Of a stretch of 64,000 bases of DNA, positions 18,873 to 26,899 are shown piece after piece (within the stretch, counting starts at the first letter, position 1; every line of letters begins with the position of its first letter). The stretch is from Aestuariivirga sp. Lineage in GTDB: Bacteria; Pseudomonadota; Alphaproteobacteria; Rhizobiales; Aestuariivirgaceae. The notes under the pieces are model-generated. The model saw only the letters and a list, made by a program, of their open reading frames with translations, ran no database searches and had not been told where the DNA came from. A program made the translations under genes and the position numbers. The stretch is from positions 1 through 64,000 of the forward strand of contig JAUXUN010000074.1 in NCBI GenBank assembly GCA_030680855.1. The letters run 5' to 3'.

Positions 18873-19720
18873 GCCTGGAATATTTCCTCGAGCTTGCGTT
18901 TCATGACCGTGGGATCCACGTCAACACCGGTCCAGTATTTGACGCCGATGACGCCCTGGTTCACCAGCATGCCGAGACCATCGAGCGTCCTGCAGCCGCG
19001 CGCTTCGGCATCCCTGATCAGGTTAGTGCGGGGCGGATTGGGAATGACATCGGCCACCACCAAACCTTTGCGCAGGCCATCAAGGGCAATATCAAGGCGC
19101 GCATTTACATCGGGGTAGAGGCCAATGGATGTTGCATTGATCACGACATCAGCATTCGCCGGGATTGCATAAGTGCCATTCCATACGGCGAGTTCGGCTT
19201 TCACCTTTGTCTTGCCATTGAGGAGATCAACCAATGTCTGTCCGCGTTTGGGATCACGGTTCACAATGGTGATGTGCTTGGCGCCGGCGAGCGCCAGTTC
19301 CACGCCGATGGCGCGGGCGGCCCCTCCGGCGCCAAACATCACGATGGTTTTTCCGGCGGGATCGATGAGTTCGCGGAGCGACTGGAGGAAGCCCTTGCCG
19401 TCGGTGTTTTCACCGATCAGTTTGCCATCGTGTGCCACGGCGCAGTTCACGGCGCCCATGACCGCTGCCGATTCGCCCAGCCCGTCGAGATGGGGAATGA
19501 CCGTCACCTTGTGGGGAATGGACAGGTTGAACCCGGCCCAGCCCATGGCGCGGGCGCCTTTCACGGCGTCGGCAAGCTTTTCCGGCGGCACCTCGCAGTT
19601 GATGTAGCGGAAATCGAGATCGTGATGCCGATAGGCCGCCTCGACCATGGCGACGGTTGGATTCTCCGCCGCACCTTCCGAGAAGGAACCGGTAAGCCTG
19701 CTGACAAAACTGCGGGCCAT
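18869..19720 (-). CDS. Shikimate dehydrogenase-family protein (AroE/YdiB-like) in the methylamine operon
   Basis: 283 residues, normal AroE length. The substrate-side motif NLSIPHKV with its catalytic Lys, GENTDGKGF, the NADP-binding VMFGAGGAARAIG and NRDPKRG, and LVNQG near the end are all present, so it is probably an active dehydrogenase. It is the last gene of the minus-strand run dmmD-A-B-C-tmm, 5 bp after tmm, and its 3' end overlaps tdm. Housekeeping aroE would not be expected here. A quinate/shikimate-like dehydrogenase with another substrate is possible. Function within amine catabolism is unknown. Confidence 0.8.
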   Translation of the reverse strand: MARSFVSRLTGSFSEGAAENPTVAMVEAAYRHHDLDFRYINCEVPPEKLADAVKGARAMGWAGFNLSIPHKVTVIPHLDGLGESAAVMGAVNCAVAHDGKLIGENTDGKGFLQSLRELIDPAGKTIVMFGAGGAARAIGVELALAGAKHITIVNRDPKRGQTLVDLLNGKTKVKAELAVWNGTYAIPANADVVINATSIGLYPDVNARLDIALDGLRKGLVVADVIPNPPRTNLIRDAEARGCRTLDGLGMLVNQGVIGVKYWTGVDVDPTVMKRKLEEIFQA

Positions 19721-19725
19721 GGTAT

Positions 19726-21066
19726 TTACCTGCCCTTCAAATAGGCTTCCATGGAATCATCGAGTTCGTCCTTCCACGGCGTGTGGTGGGTGGGCGACAT
19801 GGTGCCGGTCATCAGCGAGCGGTAGGACTTGTTGCGATAGGCCATGATGTCATGCATTTTGTCGTGCTCCCATTCGAGGAAGGTCTTGTTCACGCTTTCC
19901 ACATCAAAGCTTGGATAGTCGGTGGCGTCGATCAGCTCCTGCACGTAGTCGCCCTGGAACCAGATCATCTGCTCGGCGTTCTCGAGCTTCTCCTCGCGCT
20001 TGCGCCAGGCCTTGGAATTTTTCTTCATGGCGTCAAGCTTCGGCAGCTTGATGCGGCCGAGGATCACATCGCGGGCGTACCAGGCTTGCGCATCGAACAT
20101 GTTGAAAGTGTAGAACTGATCCTGCATGCCGATGTAGTGAAGCCTCGGGTTTTCCTCCCAGACCACACCCTTGTAGAGGCCGAGCGGCCACAGGCGGTTT
20201 ACCGTCTTGAGGCGCAGGTCTTCCGCCATGAAGGGGAAGTGGTGCTGGTAGCCGGTGCAGAGGATAATGGCATCAACCTCTTTCGTTGAACCGTCCTTGA
20301 AATGGGCGGTCTTGTTCACAAGCTTTTGCAGCAGCGGGCGCTCCTCGAAGTTCGCGGGCCATTTGAAGCCCATGGGCTTGGTGCGATAGGTGGCGGTCAC
20401 GGAGCGTGCGCCGTATTTCCAGCATTGCGAGCCGATGTCCTCGGCGGAATAGCTGCGGCCGACAATCAAAATATCCTTCCCCTTGAATTCCAGGGCATCC
20501 CTGAAATCATGGGCATGCATGACGCGGCCATTGAAGGTGCCAATGCCCTCAAAGAAGGGCACCTGCGGGGTGGAGAAGTGGCCGGAGGAGCAGACCACAT
20601 GATCGAAGTCCTCGGTGTACATCTTGTCCTTCACCCGGTCATGGACGGTGACGCGGAATTTCTTGTTCTTCTTGTTCCATTCAACCATGCGCACCGGCGA
20701 ATTGAAACGCAGCCATTTCCGCACCTTGGCCTTTTCGACGCGGCCCTTGATGTAATCCCAGAGCACGGCGCGCGGCGGATAGGAGGCGATGGGCTTGCCG
20801 AAATGCTCCTCAAACGTATAATCGGCGAATTCCAGGCATTCCTTCGGGCCGTTGGACCAGAGGTAACGGTACATGGAGCCGTGCACGGGTTCGCCGTGTT
20901 CATCCAGGCCGGTGCGCCAAGTGTAATTCCAAAGCCCGCCCCAATCATCCTGCTTTTCGAAGCAGACGATTTCCGGAATTTTCGCCTTCTTCTTGGCCGC
21001 CGACTGGAAGGCGCGGAGCACTGCAAGTCCCGAGGGGCCGGCGCCAATAACTGCAACACGTGTCAT
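19726..21066 (-). CDS. tmm: Trimethylamine monooxygenase Tmm (flavin-containing monooxygenase)
   Basis: Bacterial FMO that oxidises trimethylamine to TMAO with FAD, NADPH and O2. 446 residues from the chosen start. It has the FAD motif GAGPSG at about 9-14, the FMO signature in [13 protein letters not shown], the NADPH motif [14 protein letters not shown], and [12 protein letters not shown]. The frame is open to 21087, but the ATG at 21064-21066 has AGAGGA upstream and begins exactly at the conserved [10 protein letters not shown]. Long identical-style stretches ([15 protein letters not shown]) match characterised Tmm closely. It follows dmmC by 17 bp and precedes the aroE-like gene. TMAO produced here would feed Tdm. 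Confidence 0.93.
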   Translation of the reverse strand: MTRVAVIGAGPSGLAVLRAFQSAAKKKAKIPEIVCFEKQDDWGGLWNYTWRTGLDEHGEPVHGSMYRYLWSNGPKECLEFADYTFEEHFGKPIASYPPRAVLWDYIKGRVEKAKVRKWLRFNSPVRMVEWNKKNKKFRVTVHDRVKDKMYTEDFDHVVCSSGHFSTPQVPFFEGIGTFNGRVMHAHDFRDALEFKGKDILIVGRSYSAEDIGSQCWKYGARSVTATYRTKPMGFKWPANFEERPLLQKLVNKTAHFKDGSTKEVDAIILCTGYQHHFPFMAEDLRLKTVNRLWPLGLYKGVVWEENPRLHYIGMQDQFYTFNMFDAQAWYARDVILGRIKLPKLDAMKKNSKAWRKREEKLENAEQMIWFQGDYVQELIDATDYPSFDVESVNKTFLEWEHDKMHDIMAYRNKSYRSLMTGTMSPTHHTPWKDELDDSMEAYLKGR

Positions 21067-21083
21067 GAAGTTTCCTCTTGTTA

Positions 21084-22124
21084 TCAATCGGGGAAAATGC
21101 CGGGGCTGGTGGGGGCTCCGTCATCGAATTTTGAAAGCCAGTCAATGGTGGTCTGACGGTAACGGGTGAGGCCCTTGTAATCGACAAGTTCCGGCGGCAG
21201 CGAGCGCAGCACGCGGGGCAGGCGGCGCACCCATTTCGGCACGGTCGCCAATTCCTCCATCTTGATGAGGTAGCAGCGGATGACAAAGAGAATGGCGTTG
21301 GAGCGCGGCAGGCGCCACAGGCTTTGCAGCTCGCAGCGCAGGTGAACCTTGTTGCCGACATTTTCCGGCGTCACGGTGGTGCGGTCCGGGCCCCATTTCG
21401 GGTAGTTTTCCGGGCTGGTGTCGAGACGCGGGTTGATCGTCATGGTCCAGTTCAGGCGCCGCACAGGCTTGCCCTGCTGCAGGTTGAGCAGGAATTTGAG
21501 GGCACGCTCGAACACGCCGATCTGATGGGCCAGCGGCACGGGCCCGTGCCATTCCATGAAATTCATGCCGATGTCGAAATCCAATGACCAGTCGGCTTGG
21601 GTCGTGGCAATGCCGGCATCCATCCACAGGTTATTGTCTCGCTGATCGACGATGCAGAAATCGCCTTGCGCCTGGCGGGTGATATATTCCATGGGCTCAT
21701 AGGGAAGGGTCGAGACGTCACCGAAGACAAATTTCTGGTCAATGCCCAGGGGCTTGTTGATCCAGTGCCAATTGTCGCCGTTTTTTGTCAGCGAGAAGTG
21801 TTCGGGATAGCCTGCCGCCTGCTGCTCCATCAAAAGTTCCAGCGTATCCCATTGCGCTGTCATCATGTGGGGGAGCGCCTGGCAGCGAAGCGGGTCTTCC
21901 TTCAAAACCTTTGCACGGTCGTTCATCTCGGAGATGTAGTGCTCATCCACATCAATGAGGTTTTCGAAGGCCGTGCCCGGAGCCCCCTTCACATGGGGCT
22001 CCATGTTCACAGAGTACATGTAGCTGTCCTCATGGAAAGGGAAAGGGAAGCGCCGGATTGCCGCGGGGCTGTTCCTGAAGGTGAAGTCGTCGCGGAAAGT
22101 TTCCTGTCTGAATTCGATGTTCAT
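21084..22124 (-). CDS. dmmC: Dimethylamine monooxygenase haem subunit (heme-dependent oxidative N-demethylase alpha, DUF3445)
   Basis: 346 residues of the DUF3445 (HODM alpha) family, the haem-binding catalytic subunit that demethylates secondary amines such as dimethylamine to methylamine plus formaldehyde. Recognisable stretches are [29 protein letters not shown] and [24 protein letters not shown] lies 7 nt before the ATG. Gene order dmmD-A-B-C matches the described dmmDABC cluster of marine alphaproteobacteria, and the letter C is assigned from that order. It depends on the neighbouring reductase for electrons. Confidence 0.9.
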   Translation of the reverse strand: MNIEFRQETFRDDFTFRNSPAAIRRFPFPFHEDSYMYSVNMEPHVKGAPGTAFENLIDVDEHYISEMNDRAKVLKEDPLRCQALPHMMTAQWDTLELLMEQQAAGYPEHFSLTKNGDNWHWINKPLGIDQKFVFGDVSTLPYEPMEYITRQAQGDFCIVDQRDNNLWMDAGIATTQADWSLDFDIGMNFMEWHGPVPLAHQIGVFERALKFLLNLQQGKPVRRLNWTMTINPRLDTSPENYPKWGPDRTTVTPENVGNKVHLRCELQSLWRLPRSNAILFVIRCYLIKMEELATVPKWVRRLPRVLRSLPPELVDYKGLTRYRQTTIDWLSKFDDGAPTSPGIFPD

Positions 22125-22133
22125 GGCGTTCTC

Positions 22134-23099
22134 CTAGAGATCCAGCACAATTTCCTGGCCTTTCAGCCGTGACACGCAAATCATGATCTTGCGTCCCGAG
22201 GCCTTGTCTTCGGGCTCGAGGAAGTGGTCGTTATGTTCCAGCGCGCCATCGCAGGAGATGACATTGGTTTCGCACTGTCCGCAAGCGCCCCCCCGGCAGA
22301 GGAATGGCGCGTCAATACCTGCCGCTTCCACCGCTTCCAGAATGCTTTGGTGGGAATGCACCTCGATGATTTTTTTAGATTTTTTCAGCACGGCGCGGAA
22401 GGGTTTGCCGGGCGGCGGCGCCAGGAAACGCTCGGAATGAAGGTTCTGTTCGGGCCAGCCCAACTGCCGCGCCTTGGTCAAAACGCCATTGATCATGCCT
22501 TCAGGGCCGCAGACGTAGAGATGGGTGCCAAGGGCCTGAGCGTTCAGGATGTTGTCAACAGGAATGAAAAGCTTCTCCTCGTCGCAATAGATTTTCACCC
22601 GGTGGGTGCCGTAGCGTTCCGACAGTTCCTTCCAATAGGCCCCATGTTTCCTGTTGCGTACCGCATAGTGCAGCTCAAAGGCGCGGTCCTCACGGGTCAT
22701 CTGGTCCATCATGGCCATGAAGGGGGTAATGCCGATGCCGCCCGCCATGAACAGGTGCTTGCGGCCGCGCACATCGAAGGGAAAGAGATTAAGGGGCTGC
22801 GAGATCACCAGCGTATCGCCCACCTTCAGTTTCTCATGCAGGAAAGCGGAGCCGCCGCGCGAGTTTTCCACGCGCAGGATCGAGAGTTCATAGGCGCTGG
22901 TATCCCTGGGCGATGACATCAGCGAATAGGTGTTGCGCCTCAAAATGTCGCCGTCGCGCATGGCCACTACAACGTGGGAGCCACCGGAAAAGATCGGCAT
23001 CGCCTCGCCGTCGATCCGTTCAAGACGGAAACGCTTCACCGTCTCGGCCACTTGCGTGATGGCCGCTACCCGCACCGTCATGTCCGTATTGATGCTCAT
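22134..23099 (-). CDS. dmmB: Dimethylamine monooxygenase reductase subunit (PDR/VanB-type, 2Fe-2S)
   Basis: 321 residues of the phthalate dioxygenase reductase family. The order is an FMN/flavin domain (RRNTYSLMSSP), an NAD(P)H domain (LFMAGGIGITPFMAMMD and YVCGPEGMI) and a C-terminal plant-type ferredoxin with CRGGACGQC and a fourth Cys in ICVSR. It passes electrons from NAD(P)H to the haem subunit of dimethylamine monooxygenase. The start overlaps the dmmA stop (ATGA) and dmmC follows 9 bp later, so coupling is strong. Confidence 0.9.
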   Translation of the reverse strand: MSINTDMTVRVAAITQVAETVKRFRLERIDGEAMPIFSGGSHVVVAMRDGDILRRNTYSLMSSPRDTSAYELSILRVENSRGGSAFLHEKLKVGDTLVISQPLNLFPFDVRGRKHLFMAGGIGITPFMAMMDQMTREDRAFELHYAVRNRKHGAYWKELSERYGTHRVKIYCDEEKLFIPVDNILNAQALGTHLYVCGPEGMINGVLTKARQLGWPEQNLHSERFLAPPPGKPFRAVLKKSKKIIEVHSHQSILEAVEAAGIDAPFLCRGGACGQCETNVISCDGALEHNDHFLEPEDKASGRKIMICVSRLKGQEIVLDL

Positions 23100-23689
23100 G
23101 GGAACAGCACTTCCGGATTGGGGGCTGAGCCCGGGTCTTCCGCGTCAATGTTCACGCCCTGGAAGGCGCCGAGCCGGCGGGAATAATGATCGCGCACCAG
23201 CAATGGAAGCCCGCAATGCGAACAGGTGAACGGGGAGGTCGTGACGTTGTCGGTAATGCCCTTGCAATGGACGCACTGCACGCGCCGTGCGGTGGAGCCC
23301 CGGTGCTCGGTGCGGATGGAATTGAAATCAATGCCGAGGTCGAGGGCTACCTGCATGGCCTGGCCGATAAAGCCCTCGGTGCCAGAGAGATAGAGCCGCG
23401 TTCCCATCCGCGCAGCTTGCAATGAGGCTTTCAGGCGATTGAGCAGAACCGGGATGGTGGGTGCGGTCCAGAAGTCGAAGGATTTCAGGTCACGCAGCTT
23501 GCCCGCCTGGTTTTCGGGGCCAACGTAGAGAATTTCCGCCTTTTCCAGAAAGCCGCTGCCCACCGACTTGATCTGGTCAAGCAGTGCTTCGGCCCCTTCA
23601 CCTTCAAGGGCAAAGAGATGGCGCGCACTGTGAATATCAATCACCAGACCCTTGTAAACCGGGCGACTCTTAATTCCGACAACAAGCAT
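23096..23689 (-). CDS. dmmA: Dimethylamine monooxygenase subunit DmmA family protein
   Basis: 197 residues. The N-terminal part has a Rossmann-like alternation including YLSGTEGFIGQAMQVAL, reminiscent of NAD-binding reductase domains. The C-terminal part has a zinc ribbon, CVHCKGITDNVT...CSHCG at about 139-160. This arrangement is that of the small DmmA-family subunit found with the haem and ferredoxin subunits. It overlaps dmmD upstream (TGATG) and dmmB downstream (ATGA). Its exact role in the complex is not settled. Confidence 0.87.
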   Translation of the reverse strand: MLVVGIKSRPVYKGLVIDIHSARHLFALEGEGAEALLDQIKSVGSGFLEKAEILYVGPENQAGKLRDLKSFDFWTAPTIPVLLNRLKASLQAARMGTRLYLSGTEGFIGQAMQVALDLGIDFNSIRTEHRGSTARRVQCVHCKGITDNVTTSPFTCSHCGLPLLVRDHYSRRLGAFQGVNIDAEDPGSAPNPEVLFP

Positions 23690-24822
23690 CAGCCAACCGC
23701 ATTCCGCTTCTTCTTTTCCGGGTCATCGAAGCTGATGGTGTGGGCGATGGCCTTGGCTTTCAGGTTCTTGCCGCGCACTTCCAGCTTGGTGCCCTGTTTA
23801 GCACAGGCCAGGTCAACGCGCATGATCGCCATGGATTTCTTGGTGAGCTTGGAATAGCAGGGGCAGGTGATGACGCCCACCTTCTTGCCATCGGCAAAAA
23901 CCTCATCACCCAGGTCCGCCGGGCCATCGGCCTCAATCAGCAGGCCGAATATCTTGAAGCGCTCCTTGCCTTTCAGCCGCGCGTGTTCCTCAGCCCCGCG
24001 GAAGCCGGTCTTGCCGGGGCTCACGGTGAAATCGAGGCCCAATTCCCACAGGGAATCGCCGGGCTGTTCGTTGGCGAATGGATACATCTGCGAATTGTCG
24101 TAGGGATAGAACAGCAGGTAACTTTCCACCCGCAGCATGTCGAGCACGCTGAAGCACACGGGGATGATGCCCATGGACTTGCCTTCCGCCAGGATCGTAT
24201 CCCAGATTTTCGGAGCATCTTGGCCACGCACGAAAAGCTCATAGCCGCGCTCGCCTGTGTATCCGGTGCGCGAGATCATGGCGGGTGCGCCAAACAGCGT
24301 GGTCTGCATGTGGTGGAAATATTTCAGGTCGCGAATGCCGGGCACATGTTTGGCGAGGAAATCAACGGCCAGCGGCCCCTGCAGCGAAAGGTCATGCAGG
24401 TCATCGTCAAACAGCACGGCCACGTTGCGGCCCAGCGATTGCTTTACTACTTCTTCATGACCCGAACCCGAACCATGCACCAGCATCCAGGAATTAGGCC
24501 CGGTGCGATAGACAATGCAGTCATCGGTGAAATGCCCGCGGTCATTCAGCATGCAGGCATAGACCGAGCGGCCGGGATAGATCTTCGTCATGTCGCGGGT
24601 GGTGATGTATTCCAGCACGTTGATGGCGTGCGGCCCTACCAGGTGCACCTTCTTGAGGCCGGAGACATCCATGAGGCCCGCCTTGGTGCGCACCGCGATG
24701 TGCTCGGCGTAAATGTCCTTGTCATAGGTCCAGGCGGTGCCCATGCCGGACCAGTCTTCAAGCTTTGAACCCAAAGCGCGGTGGCGGTCCCCCAGAACCG
24801 AAAATCTCCAACTCAAAGCCAT
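23689..24822 (-). CDS. dmmD: Tetrahydrofolate-dependent aminomethyltransferase DmmD (GcvT family)
   Basis: 377 residues. GcvT fold with TRDMTKIYPGRSVYACMLND, TGYTGERGYELF and FSVLDMLRVES. In dmmDABC clusters this protein is thought to move the methyl-derived carbon from demethylation onto tetrahydrofolate, avoiding free formaldehyde. It is first in the operon, so the promoter should lie in 24823-24928. The ATG at 24820-24822 has GGGAG about 8 nt upstream; an upstream in-frame start at 24846 lacks one. It shares the GcvT fold with the C-terminal half of tdm. Confidence 0.88.
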   Translation of the reverse strand: MALSWRFSVLGDRHRALGSKLEDWSGMGTAWTYDKDIYAEHIAVRTKAGLMDVSGLKKVHLVGPHAINVLEYITTRDMTKIYPGRSVYACMLNDRGHFTDDCIVYRTGPNSWMLVHGSGSGHEEVVKQSLGRNVAVLFDDDLHDLSLQGPLAVDFLAKHVPGIRDLKYFHHMQTTLFGAPAMISRTGYTGERGYELFVRGQDAPKIWDTILAEGKSMGIIPVCFSVLDMLRVESYLLFYPYDNSQMYPFANEQPGDSLWELGLDFTVSPGKTGFRGAEEHARLKGKERFKIFGLLIEADGPADLGDEVFADGKKVGVITCPCYSKLTKKSMAIMRVDLACAKQGTKLEVRGKNLKAKAIAHTISFDDPEKKKRNAVG

Positions 24823-24928
24823 CTGCCCACTCCCGGAATTATTCACGAACGGAAACTATTGTTCCTCACTGTAACGGTAAATCCGGGCGTTGCAAGATGG
24901 GAGGGGGAGAATTTAACAGGGTGATTGC

Positions 24929-24960
24929 AGGCGGGGCCGGAGACTGCTCCGGCTCCGCCT
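24929..24960 (-). terminator. Strong hairpin after the lectin-like gene
   Basis: The 14-nt arms 24929-24942 and 24947-24960 pair with one wobble around a 4-nt loop. It starts 7 nt after the stop of the minus-strand gene at 24968, the position of a transcription terminator. It would also separate that gene from the dmmDABC-tmm promoter region. There is no clear U tract. Confidence 0.65.
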
Positions 24961-24967
24961 GAATCAA

Positions 24968-25624
24968 TCAATTCGCAGCGAAACAATAGAAAAGGCCGTT
25001 GCCGCCTGTGCCCTTGAGGGCATCCTGGCTGCAGCCGCCGCGCGAGGCATGGGAGGTATTCCATGACTTGGCGGGGCCCGAGTCATCCAGACCCATGCGG
25101 TCGTGATGGCCTACCATCACGGCGCCTTCGGTCCCGCCCAGGGTCCAATTGCCACAGGTGCGGTCCTCGCCAGCGGCGAAGGCTGTGCCATCCGCCTGCG
25201 TTCCAGTCAAAATGTCATGCATGTTGGGGGTGTCGCCGCGGCCGTTCACCACTTCGCCCTTTTCAGTAAGGGCGGTGGCTTTGGTGAGATTGTTGGCGCC
25301 ATGAAGTTCCGCCACGTCCTTGGCAATCACCTCGCCCTTGGCATTGGCCCAGGGGCCGGCACCAATGCGGTCCCTGGCGTTCACCGCGCCATCGCCTTGC
25401 GTCGAAAGATAGGCGCGCCAGGTTTGCCCGGTTGACCCCGCAACTTCGGCCAAGGTCTGGCAGTGCTTGTCGGCACCCTCGATGCCGCCCAAATCAGCGC
25501 CCTTGCCAGAGCCCGCGCTGGTGACGAAGAATCCCATTTTTGTATCTTGGGCGAAGGCTGAAGGTGGCGTCGAAAGGGTGAGTGCCACGGGCACGACCAG
25601 GGTCAGGATATTTAATTTCCGCAT
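24968..25624 (-). CDS. Exported lectin-like (endostatin/DUF1554-like fold) protein
   Basis: 218 residues with a Sec signal peptide ending near PPSAFAQD. The mature part reads KMGFFVTSAGSGKGADLGG and EGADKHCQTLAEVAG, then TWRAYLST. This is the pattern of small exported lectin-like domains related to collagen endostatin/DUF1554. Four Cys are placed for two disulfides. The ATG at 25622-25624 has AAAGGAG upstream; a longer frame to 25684 has no ribosome site. It is divergent from the cytochrome pair. Ligand unknown. Confidence 0.7.
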   Translation of the reverse strand: MRKLNILTLVVPVALTLSTPPSAFAQDTKMGFFVTSAGSGKGADLGGIEGADKHCQTLAEVAGSTGQTWRAYLSTQGDGAVNARDRIGAGPWANAKGEVIAKDVAELHGANNLTKATALTEKGEVVNGRGDTPNMHDILTGTQADGTAFAAGEDRTCGNWTLGGTEGAVMVGHHDRMGLDDSGPAKSWNTSHASRGGCSQDALKGTGGNGLFYCFAAN

Positions 25625-25761
25625 GTTTTTCTCCTTTGGTTTTCCGCCTTGGGAAAACCTAAAGGGAGAGCCGGGGCGGTACAATTCAACTTTAATTGAC
25701 TTCCGCGCATGGAACCTTCTGGTCCTGAGAAATTCCGCGGGATGTGCGGGCAGGGCCCTGA

Positions 25762-25775
25762 TTGACCGAGATCAA
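25762..25775 (+). promoter_or_regulatory. FNR/FixK-type box upstream of the cytochrome pair
   Basis: TTGACCGAGATCAA fits the rhizobial FixK/FNR consensus TTGAY-N4-RTCAA exactly. Its centre is about 55 bp before the first cytochrome ATG, which leaves room for a class II promoter (centre near -41) and a short leader. This predicts induction at low oxygen. The divergent lectin-like gene starts 138 bp away on the other side and may or may not respond. Confidence 0.7.
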
Positions 25776-25823
25776 CGACAGACCAGTGGGTTCTTGCGAT
25801 CCTGCAAGCAAATGGAGTGAATC

Positions 25824-26255
25824 ATGATGCGGAAGCTGTCTTTGGCGGGAAGTGTCGGCTTGCTGATTTTGGTTGGCGGGACCGTGGTGCAGGCAAATTC
25901 CCAGACCCCAATTCCGGCCGACCCTGGACGGGGGGACTTCATGAATTACTGCGCCGCCTGCCATGGGGTGGGGGGCAAGGGCGATGGCACCGTTGCCGAG
26001 TTCCTCACAATCAGCGCCGCAGACCTCACCCAGATGGCTTTGAGGAATGGCGGGATATTCCCGCGCCAGCGCGCCATCGAGGTGATTGATGGCCGCGCCC
26101 AGGTGAGCGTTCATGGCGAACGGGACATGCCGGTGTGGGGCGACTGGTTCAAGTTCGAGGCAGATTCGGACGGCGCAGGAACGAAAACCGAAAAAGTCGT
26201 GCGCGAACGGATTACTGCGCTTGTGGATTACCTCGAAAGCATCCAGCAACATTGA
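25824..26255 (+). CDS. Exported c-type cytochrome, monohaem
   Basis: 143 residues. A hydrophobic signal (LAGSVGLLILVGGTVVQA) is followed by one haem site, YCAACHGVGGKGDG, at about 42-55, and MPVWGDWFKF with a candidate axial Met at about 108. Length and layout are those of a small periplasmic electron carrier of the cytochrome c6/cbb3-accessory type. It sits behind an FNR/FixK box, so microaerobic use is likely. The gene 11 bp downstream is a paralogue with the same layout, indicating tandem duplication. Two ATG codons in tandem (25824, 25827) could start it. Confidence 0.85.
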   Translation: MMRKLSLAGSVGLLILVGGTVVQANSQTPIPADPGRGDFMNYCAACHGVGGKGDGTVAEFLTISAADLTQMALRNGGIFPRQRAIEVIDGRAQVSVHGERDMPVWGDWFKFEADSDGAGTKTEKVVRERITALVDYLESIQQH

Positions 26256-26266
26256 CAGGCAGGTTC

Positions 26267-26719
26267 ATGACGCATTGGCGGCCTATCTGGTCTTTCCTTG
26301 GCGCTCCTGCGCTGGCAGTTGTCCTGTTGGGTGTCCTGCCTTCGCAGAGCTTTAGCCAGGATGAGAGCGCTGGCGGCGCTGGTACTGGCGAACACGACTT
26401 CCGGCTCTATTGTTCAAACTGCCATGGCGAGGGCGGGCGGGGAGATGGCCCGAAAACTTTTGGCCTGAGCGAACCCGCCCCCGATCTCACTGGACTTTCC
26501 CTGCGCAATGGTGGGGTGTTTCCCCGGGAGAGATTGCAGGCGGTCATCGACGGGCGCGAGACTTTGAAGAACCACGGGGACCGCGAAATGCCGGTGTGGG
26601 GCCTGTGGTTCAAGATGGAAGCGGAAGAAGACTTGGGCGGCGCCGAAGGCGACGAGGGCACGGTGCAGCGCCGCATCACCGCCCTGATTGATTTTCTTGA
26701 GACACTGCAAAGCCCCTAG
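26267..26719 (+). CDS. Exported c-type cytochrome, monohaem (paralogue)
   Basis: 150 residues. A signal peptide (ALAVVLLGVLPSQSFSQ) is followed by one haem site, YCSNCHGEGGRGDG, and MPVWGLWFKMEAEED with a candidate axial Met. The C-terminal RRITALIDFLETLQ corresponds to RERITALVDYLESIQ of the upstream cytochrome, so the two are duplicates. The ATG at 26267 has AGGCAGG upstream; the open frame before it overlaps the first cytochrome and is not used. Its stop overlaps, on the opposite strand, the stop of a small membrane protein. Confidence 0.85.
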   Translation: MTHWRPIWSFLGAPALAVVLLGVLPSQSFSQDESAGGAGTGEHDFRLYCSNCHGEGGRGDGPKTFGLSEPAPDLTGLSLRNGGVFPRERLQAVIDGRETLKNHGDREMPVWGLWFKMEAEEDLGGAEGDEGTVQRRITALIDFLETLQSP

Positions 26720-26850
26720 ATAAGCCCGTTAAACCGCAGCACCAGATAAATCGCCAGCCCCATTACAACGAGTTTCAGGGCGAGATAAGCCAGCCAGTGT
26801 CTGGGAAAAGGGAGATCATCGTGCCAGGATTTTTTTGGCGGCGGGGTCAT
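26716..26850 (-). CDS. Small single-span membrane protein (44 residues)
   Basis: An ATG at 26848-26850 opens 44 codons ending in TAG. A polar, Pro-rich N-terminus with MTPPPKKSWHDDLPFPRHW is followed by one membrane segment, AYLALKLVVMGLAIYLVL. The polar/hydrophobic split, inside-positive end and clean stop argue that it is real. The convergent 3-base overlap with the cytochrome stop shows compact packing. The ribosome site is weak. It may assist the neighbouring cytochromes or be unrelated; function unknown. Confidence 0.5.
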   Translation of the reverse strand: MTPPPKKSWHDDLPFPRHWLAYLALKLVVMGLAIYLVLRFNGLI

Positions 26851-26899
26851 GGGGGCAAGTTTGCTGAAAGCGTATTTAAGAGTCAATGAAGATGGTTCC

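Noticed and set aside
23740-24768. 342-codon open frame on the plus strand
   Set aside because: Antisense to dmmD; no family resemblance.
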